A stretch of 64,000 nucleotides of DNA from Hemileia vastatrix (Eukaryota > Basidiomycota > Pucciniomycetes > Pucciniales > Zaghouaniaceae): assembly GCA_030280995.1 (NCBI GenBank), contig JASXTE010000005.1, forward strand, positions 24,779,001 through 24,843,000. The letters are read 5' to 3'. The position numbers were made by a program, and so were the translations under genes. Shown here in pieces: positions 57,011-64,000 of the stretch (position 1 is the first letter of the stretch; the number at the start of each line of letters is the position of its first letter). The notes under the pieces were generated by a model. That model was not told the origin of the DNA. It ran no database searches and saw nothing but the letters and a program-made list of their open reading frames with translations.

Positions 57011-57612
57011 TTTGCCTACTGTCATGCAATATCTACTCTTCACGCGTATTGCATCTCATACAAAGTATCTGAAAATGGAGTTTGAATTAAAGCATATTGA
57101 ATTATATATCAGTGCACACAATCATGGGAATCTTTTTCACAATTATGCAAAAGATATTGAATTAATCCTACCTCACATGCAATCAGTCAAATAGCTAATG
57201 GAAATTAGCTATTTTTCATACCAAATCACATCAATCCATCTAAATTTAACAGGATACAGGACCTCACATTATCTTTTATGCATTTGGCATCACATATCCA
57301 TTTTCATTGATTGAAGATGCTGTGCAAATTGAATGTTGAGCTAATCTGATTCAACATTGGCTCAATATTGACTGAGATATGGCTATATCAGTGCCACATG
57401 AGCTTTTCTGTCAATAATGACCATATATTACTCAATTTTCCTCCAATTTTGAATCTGACCAGCTCTATGGATTTGGAATAATGAAATGTGTACCCTTTTG
57501 AAAGTCTTGAGCCAACTTCAGTCAAATTTGAAGCAATCTGATGGCTTAAAAAATCTGAATGAGTCATGACACATGTTGAAACTTAATTTTGTGCCTGATA
57601 ATTATGTTGTAG
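57011..57612. other. No gene recognised between MITEs
   Basis: AT-rich with no credible frame or repeat. Confidence 0.4.
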
Positions 57613-58043
57613 CACTACGCATCAAGTGAGATTTCCCTGATGGGGATATTCAGCGCGAGGTGGGGATAGTGTAGAGAGGGACATAAGGATAGAAAAATAT
57701 GTGTAAGAAAAATACATGCAAAAAAGATACTTGTAAGAAAATTATGAGCAAAAAAAATATGTGAGAATAATAACTGTAAGAAAAATATCTTGCAACCATG
57801 GGAAATTTTGTTTTTTATTTTTTATTTTCTCTAGAAAATGATTTTTTATTTCACTTGATGTTTTTTTCTGTTTTTCTACAATTTTTTTTTGATTTTTTTT
57901 TCATGGTTGCAAATAATTTTTCTTACACTTACTTTTCTCAAACTTTCTTTTCATGCACTTACTTTTCTTACATTTATTTTCCTGACCTTATGTCCCCACC
58001 CCTAAAATATCCCCATCAGTGATATCTTACTTGGTGCATATTG
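57613..58043. mobile_element. CACTA-type MITE, copy B
   Basis: Same family as 56552-57010. It starts CACTACGCATCAAGTGAGAT and ends with the inverse of CAATATGCACCAAGTAAGAT, where the last bases have changed. TAG is duplicated at 57610-57612 and 58044-58046. Confidence 0.9.
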
Positions 58044-58278
58044 TAGGCATGACATTGAAATCAAAAGAAGTTGAGATTAATTTAAGTGAAAATAAGGGTG
58101 AGTTAGAGACATACAGAGAGTAAAATAATGGACATAAATGAAAACCAAAAAGAGATAAAAAAAACACAAGAACCTTATGTTCAGTTGTGTTATGATCATA
58201 TCATGCTCAATTAACCTCTGTTATTGTCAATTATGCAATTTGTATTTATAAAGATGACTTTTTGATGAAAATTAGTGC
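58044..58278. other. No gene recognised
   Basis: Short AT-rich spacer before repeat Y. Confidence 0.4.
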
Positions 58279-58893
58279 TGTGGCAGTCTAAACTTTAGTA
58301 TGGCACTAAATTTGATTAAAAAGAGGATTTATGGAGTGATTTTTGAGATTGGAAAATCCACTCTAGTTTTATAATAATGTATATTTAAAAGAATGAGTAT
58401 ATAAAAGGGTTAAAAAGGGTAATTTTACAAGTAAAGATTAAACAATTATATAATGATCTGAAAAAGAAAGTATAGGTATAAACATGTTTAAAAAATTGAA
58501 TACAGGTGTTCCAGAACCATTGAAAATTTTTATGAAATTTTTACTATTTTACTTCTATTTACAATAATTTTATAAAGTATTTTTGATTATTCTGATTTTT
58601 CATAATTTAATTAACTTTGATTTTTTATTAGATGAAAAAGGCCGCACAGACTACAAAAATTCAATGCAATTATAAAAGAGAAGTAGCTCTATCATCTGTA
58701 ATTTTTCTAGTTATTTTATTAGTACTTTAAGGTTCTAATTGAGTCCAGAAGTCTGTAAAAGTTTCAGAATGCTCTGGACAAGCTCCATACCAAGTCTGGT
58801 GATCTCCAGACAAGCTCCAGAATGCTCCAGCTAGGGAAAAGGAAGCACCTGAAATACTATGCATATAAAGCTTGTAGACTTGAAATTAGAAAA
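58279..58893 (+). repeat. Dispersed repeat Y, copy 3
   Basis: Begins TGTGGCAGTCTAAACTTTAG and matches the copies at 9056-9657 and 4546-5152 (inverted). It directly precedes the LTR at 58907, whereas at 7.2-9.7 kb the LTR comes first, so their order is swapped. Confidence 0.75.
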
Positions 58894-58906
58894 GTGGCTA
58901 ACAATC

Positions 58907-60410
58907 TGTCAGGCTACGATCAACTAAATGGACGTGAACTAGCTTGAAAAAGTCTTTGTGTAGAAGATTTAAATGGTCCTATATGAATACTGTAGTATGA
59001 ATCCAACAAATAGTAAAATATAATTCAGAATAAAGGTTTCAGTAATATAACTCTCACTATTTTTATATGTGGCTTACAATCTTTTTAGTTGGTAGAAAAA
59101 TAGATTCAATAATTTCAGATACTATTCAAAAGTCTTATAAAAGTACTAATTGATTTTTATTGTAATTTGTTTGGTTATATTGGATAAATTGAAGTGATAA
59201 AGAATGAAGAAAACAAGACCCAAAAACCTCCTCCTTTTATACACACTAAGTTCCCCAATAAATCCCTTGATGTACCATCCAATACAATGTTATTGACGCC
59301 TAAAACAACTAATATACCTCTCAATCAACACCCCTAGTGACCCATAACATAATTAGACAAGCAACAACCGCTAAAATCCTATTAATAATAAGGGAGATCC
59401 ATCAAAATTAAAGAAAAGACAAAAAGAGAGTATATGCCTGAAAAACAATGATATAAAAGACTAAAGGAGACTTTTTAAGGTTAATTATAGCTTACTAATA
59501 AGGGGAATCTACTGTAGAAATTGAGGGGCTAATCCTGACATTATACTACGTGAAATTCCCATCCAAAAATAACCAATATTGACTGAGAAATCACCCAAAA
59601 ACTTAAAAAAGAGCATGAGATGTGGGGTAACTACATGCAGTCCTTTGAAGGCGCTTGCACGGGTAAATCCATGACTAAATTTAGGCAAATTTAAGTGTGG
59701 TGATGAAATAAGGTGCCAAGAGTGAGGTTATTAATGAAATTAGTGCATATAAACAAGGTTAATGCACTATTAATTAAGCTAGGACACTAAATAAGCGCCT
59801 GTTGCCTATTTTAGTGTGTTTACCCACAGTGGGCGTAGAATGTGGGGTAATTATAGTTTAAAAAAGCTAACTTTTCTAAAAATGAAGCTATTCACACGGG
59901 AAAAAAAGCAGGCAGTATGTGGCCAGTACACAGAAGCCATTTCTGGCATAAAAAACACCAAATTTGAAAAGTGTTATTTTTATGCATTTAAATAGCCAAA
60001 TCAATAGTCCTCAATGAGCTCAATGGATCTGTCAAAGCGCATCTTTTGATATTCTCAATTTTATAGTGCATATAGTCAACTTTTAAGTGAAATAAAGTGC
60101 ATTTCTTGTTTTTTGCGTAAAACAATGAATATAACAGCTTTAAGTGTACTTAAAAATTATGTAGCCTAATAATTAAGGTTCTTAATATTACCCTAACATA
60201 TTCCAACTTAATATTAAGTACTTAAGACCTATAAAAGGTGGATATATGCGTGTATATAAGGTGTTATAATGGCATTTTTGGTGTATTTATCATAATTTTA
60301 CTTATGTATATTATTTGTGTACTCTTATTTATTGTTCCCATGTATAGTTCATGTGTTTAAAATAACTTACAAGCACTTTTTACTCAGTGCTGGATATATA
60401 CAGGCTGACA
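58907..60410 (+). repeat. LTR of family L (copy 2)
   Basis: Starts TGTCAGGCT and ends AGGCTGACA, about 1.50 kb, colinear with 7212-8705 (for example CAATGCACTATTAATTAAGC and CACAGTGGGCGTAGAATGTG at about 59759 and 59824). The flanking pentamers CAATC and CTTGC do not match, and no primer site or internal region is seen on either side. Confidence 0.75.
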
Positions 60411-60491
60411 CTTGCCCACTCAAAAAACAATAAAAAAATGATAAGTTATACATTTTATTTATTTATTTGTAATTTTCAGGTATTCAGATTT

Positions 60492-61667
60492 TGTCAGCCT
60501 AAATATTCTTAGGACTGAGTTTTTTTATGCTTAAAATAAGATAATCTTAAGTAAATTAAGCTTATATCTTAAAAATAAGGTTAAAATAATAATATATATT
60601 ATTTTATTATATATATATATAATTATTATTCTATTATATAACTTATAGTAGTTTAAATAGCTTATCCATGGCCTAATAATACTTATTAAGGTGTTAATGG
60701 AGTCATAATATACTTATCTTAAGTGATATGAAGTAATTATTGACATACATAAGCTTATATGTATACATTAAACTCATATTCAGTGAAATATGCAGTATAT
60801 TATGTATATTTAGGTATATAAGTGGGTTTTAGCCCCTTAATAGCCTATAACCTTTGTTTTTCTGCTTATTTTAGGTCATATAGACGAAATCAGTGGACTC
60901 AAAACGCCTACAGAAGCATAGACACCTATATCAGGCTCATACACCCAGTTTGGACAACTTAATTTACTTCCTTGGATGGTTATTCATGGATTTATGGGTT
61001 GGAAGGACATTTCTGGGTTAATGTGGATGCTTGGGGATGTTATTGGGGGCTTGGACATTTTATTTTTTTCCTTTATATGCTTTTGCTTTCATTAAATCTC
61101 TTTTTGATTATTTATTTTACCTGTTTCTTTATGGTATCCGCTTTTATCTGGATTTTCTATTTGTGGTATAGATCTGTGGTATCATTAATAGTGATGGAGG
61201 GTCCTTACTGGAGGTCTGGGTGTTGAAACTGCTTGAAGTGGACGCCATGGGGAGGTGATGGGCCCTCACAGTTCTGTAATTGGCGGGGATAGCAGTGACA
61301 TCATCTGGCTTGAAGGTCTGTGCACTCCAGTGTATTTGGGTATAAGTAAGGAGGGATTTTGACAGTTATTGATCATCATTCAATTAATACAACTCCAACA
61401 AACACTACTATACAATTATTAACATTTAGAAATATATTATAAAGCCAATATAAATTGATATTATCTTTATATAAGCTATAACTATATTTTATACATCTAT
61501 TTTCCAGCACTAGCATGCATTTAAATCCAAGTATTGTGAGTTTTATTTGAGTATAACTATTTTATTAGTCTTCCCCTGAGGTTTAATCACTAAATCATTT
61601 ATCAATAAGTAGTAGCACCATAAATAAACACTATTATATCATACTTCTATACTAGACTATAATGACA
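60492..61667 (+). repeat. 5' LTR of gypsy family G (copy 2)
   Basis: About 1.18 kb, starts TGTCAGCCTAAATA and ends ATAATGACA, nearly identical to 1021-2196. It stands upstream of a gag gene, so it is the 5' LTR of an element that leaves the right edge. It belongs to a different insertion from the one at the left edge. Confidence 0.93.
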
Positions 61668-62177
61668 ATTGGGGGTCTTTCCTTATATTTTACTTATTAT
61701 TTAGTATAAGCCTTGGGACATGTTTTTTACCTTAGTACAGCTCAAAATAACCAAATATTTGGGTCTGCTGCATATTAGTGGGTCATCATAGCTCAGTGAT
61801 TGCGGAAAAGAGCCCTTAAAATAATTGTACTAATTTTTTATCATAAAAATTAGATATTTACAGTAGTAACTGTATCCAATATAAACCCAATTTCACTTGG
61901 TATTTGGACACCAATATAACACCCAATTAAATTGGTATTTGGTTTAAGCTTGGTAAGCTACTTATTCACCCTTATAGAGGCCTAGTTAAACTTATTATTA
62001 TATTTTTAACAGATTTTTTTGAATTTTTCTTATAATTTATTTAAATAAATAAAGATATAAATTCAAGGTAAGCTCCATTGCTTTTTTATTAGTAATAACA
62101 TTGCTAATATCTTTTGTCTACTAATTCCATAGAGTTTTTTCCTTTTTTAGACGTAAAATATTGTCATTTTTAACAAT
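61668..62177 (+). other. Leader of the right gypsy element, including the primer-site region
   Basis: ATTGGGGGTCTTTCC follows the LTR and should hold the primer-binding site; I cannot assign the tRNA. The rest is an untranslated leader with no frame. Confidence 0.5.
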
Positions 62178-64000
62178 ATGAGTGCTCCCCAGGACAGTGT
62201 AAGTGAAAAGCCTGCTTATAACACCAGGTCTAAAGCTAACAAAAACTTTCCAGGACATCACCATGGAGGGTCAACAATACCCCAGGCAGAAAGCATGAGT
62301 ATAGAGGAAAAGGACGCCCTCTTAAAAAAGATAACTATAAAAAAGACATCTCCTCCTCTTCAGGATCAACTGTCCCACCTGGCCAAACAGGTTCTGAAGT
62401 TGGAAGAATTAAAATCACTCATGTTCAAAGAGGTAGAGCAATTGCAAAACAATTGCAAGGTAGGGTTTCAGCAGATGAATCAGGCATTGGCAGAGTTAAA
62501 GGGAGGCCAGCCCAGTCAGTCAAATCAGCAACCCCCTATCCAAGGCGGGTCAACTCACTCCCAGGAGAAAATCCTGGTAGACAAATGGAAATGGGACTGG
62601 TTTCATCAACAGTGGACAAGCCACAGTTGCAACAGGGATCCACCACCTCATCTGACTTCCTCAGCTCACCCTTACAAAGGAAAAAAGCGCCAAAAATCAG
62701 GACTGGCAACCATCCCATGGTAAGTAGATTACCCTCTCAGATTGAACATAATACTGATAATTGCAATATAGGTAATTCTATTGATGTTAAATCTGTGAAA
62801 AAAATAGAGGAGGATTTAAGAAATTTAGGTTTTAGAGTAGATACACCTGACTTGTCTTTTGTCCACAATAACAGTACTATTTATAATGATAATACAGTTA
62901 ACCCTCAGTTGCAACCACCTACTAGTGAGATGAGAAGCTCACAGGAGAGTGAGAGAATTGAAAAGGAAGACATGGAATATTTTAACAATAATCCAACTGT
63001 CCATAGAATTTTTTCAGCATTGTGGAATAGAATGACTGATTGTGAGGAACAGACAGTTAAGCTCACTAGTGATACAATTTCATCCTTGACATTAAACATT
63101 TCTCAATTAGCAACATGTAACAAAGAATTTGAGAAAGAACATTTGTCTCTAACTCTTAAATATGATTCATTAAGCAATAAATATAATGACCTTTCAAACA
63201 AATTATGTGAGTTAGAAAAATTATATGAAACACATTTATTAAAAACTGAATCAAGAACAAAGTTATCTTTTTCCCAGACAAATCAAAGTGTCTCTGAGTT
63301 TCTACAAAGATTAACTAAAGTTGAGATTGAAACTTCCAATCTACTAATGAACCAGGATAATCATAAGTATAATCAATATAATAATAATCCTTTCATTGGC
63401 AAAAGTGAATCCCATTCCTTCCCTATACCACCACAATTAAAACCATCTGGTGGTAGTGTCAAATCTGAAAATGTAAGTCACAAATCTGTGCATGAGGAAA
63501 TACAAGACCATTTATCAAAAGTGAATGAGTTGTTGAATTTACCTATGATTAGTGAGATAAAATCCAATCAGAAAAACTGGCCTAAGATAGATCAGTACCC
63601 AACTTATGATGGGGAAGCCAGCTCTGATTGGAAACATTTTATTCAAAGAATTGACAACTTGAAATTCTCATATAAGTTACCAGATGAAGAAATAACATCA
63701 AAATTAATTTCTTTATTTAAGGATGTTGCTTTATTATGGTTTGAAGCTGTCTTGAGTGAGGCTAAAGATTACTCTTGGGTTGAATGGAAACAACTTATTG
63801 AAAAACAATTTGGAGGTTCTAAATTCAGGCTTACTCAGCAGAGACTTTATGAGAAGACTAGGTATAATCTGTTGAATGGTGACAAACCTATGGTATTTTT
63901 AATGAATTTAAATAAAATATTAAAAGCCATTGAGCCTCATATGGATTTTAACTTATGGAAAGATAAGACAATATATAAATTACCTATATCTGTCAGAGAC
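62178..64000 (+). CDS. Ty3/gypsy gag (family G), open to the right edge with one frame change
   Basis: Translation starts at ATG 62178 (MSAPQDSVSEKPAYNTRSK) with a coiled-coil-like region (LLKKITIKK..KLEELKSLMFKEVEQLQ) and would stop at 62721. A second frame, shifted by -1 and open from before 62285, runs without a stop to base 64000. It contains the gag core, with key residues YPTYDGEASSDWKHFIQRI, ALLWFEAVL, WKQLIEKQFG and RLYEKTRY (about 63590-63870). The change of frame must fall between about 62520 and 62720. It may be a mutation or a programmed -1 shift. Gag forms the particle that packages element RNA. The rest of the gene, with pol, lies beyond the window. Confidence 0.88.

Noticed and set aside
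56699..57085. Frames of 93-114 codons on both strands.
   Set aside because: They span the inverted arms and poly-A/poly-T core of a MITE.
1021..61667. The two family-G LTRs as the two ends of one 60-kb retrotransposon.
   Set aside because: The left LTR follows integrase and a polypurine tract (a 3' LTR) and the right one precedes gag (a 5' LTR), so they belong to separate elements facing away from the middle.

Overview
This is a eukaryotic, very AT-rich window made almost entirely of transposable elements nested in one another. It holds one convincing host gene, at 53660-55840 on the minus strand, with six exons and short introns (45-88 bp). The short GT-AG introns, the Ty3 chromovirus and Ty1/copia families, and a TNP2-type CACTA transposase fit a filamentous basidiomycete with a large repeat-rich genome. 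A rust fungus (Pucciniales) is my best guess, from family resemblance only. I see no rRNA, tRNA or CRISPR array.

Left part (1-15.7 kb). The end of a Ty3/gypsy chromovirus (integrase plus chromodomain, polypurine tract, 3' LTR at 1021-2196) runs off the left edge. It is followed by the integrase tail of a second gypsy family, decayed coding-like segments, a 1.49-kb LTR of another family (7212-8705), a dispersed ~0.6-kb repeat present three times in the window, and two head-to-head remnants of a DDE transposase (11.0-12.9 kb).

Middle (15.7-45.1 kb). Three large elements share one kind of terminus (CACTA/CACCA, then a GGGGTGAA..GCTAGCA-like motif) and make 3-bp target duplications, which places them in the CACTA superfamily. 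E0 (15709-30503) has inverted arms of about 2 kb. E1 (18450-28340, TSD ACT) is nested in E0. E1 has no recognisable gene and consists mostly of a ~608-bp tandem repeat in which every unit carries a 46-bp palindrome. E2 (35291-45121, TSD ACT) has the same ends as E1 but in the opposite orientation. It carries a decayed TNP2 transposase and a decayed SWI2/SNF2 helicase gene, both on the minus strand. E2 sits inside an older minus-strand copia element (about 32.0-45.7 kb), whose frame is restored when E2 is removed. E1 looks like a non-autonomous derivative that E2-type transposase could mobilise.

Right part (45.1-64 kb). This holds a second DDE-transposase remnant, a Tc1/mariner remnant, and a tiny CACTA element (47237-47845) with two MITEs inside it, each with its own 3-bp TSD. 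Next is a nearly complete young copia element (48440-53329, 422-bp LTRs with five differences, TSD CATGT) with five in-frame stops and one frameshift. The seven-helix host gene follows, then two CACTA-type MITEs, an LTR of the 7212 family, and the 5' LTR and gag of a gypsy element of the same family as the one at the left edge, running off the right edge.

Limits: alignments were made by eye. Repeat boundaries are exact only where a target duplication or LTR pair fixes them. Several minor remnants are described but not identified.
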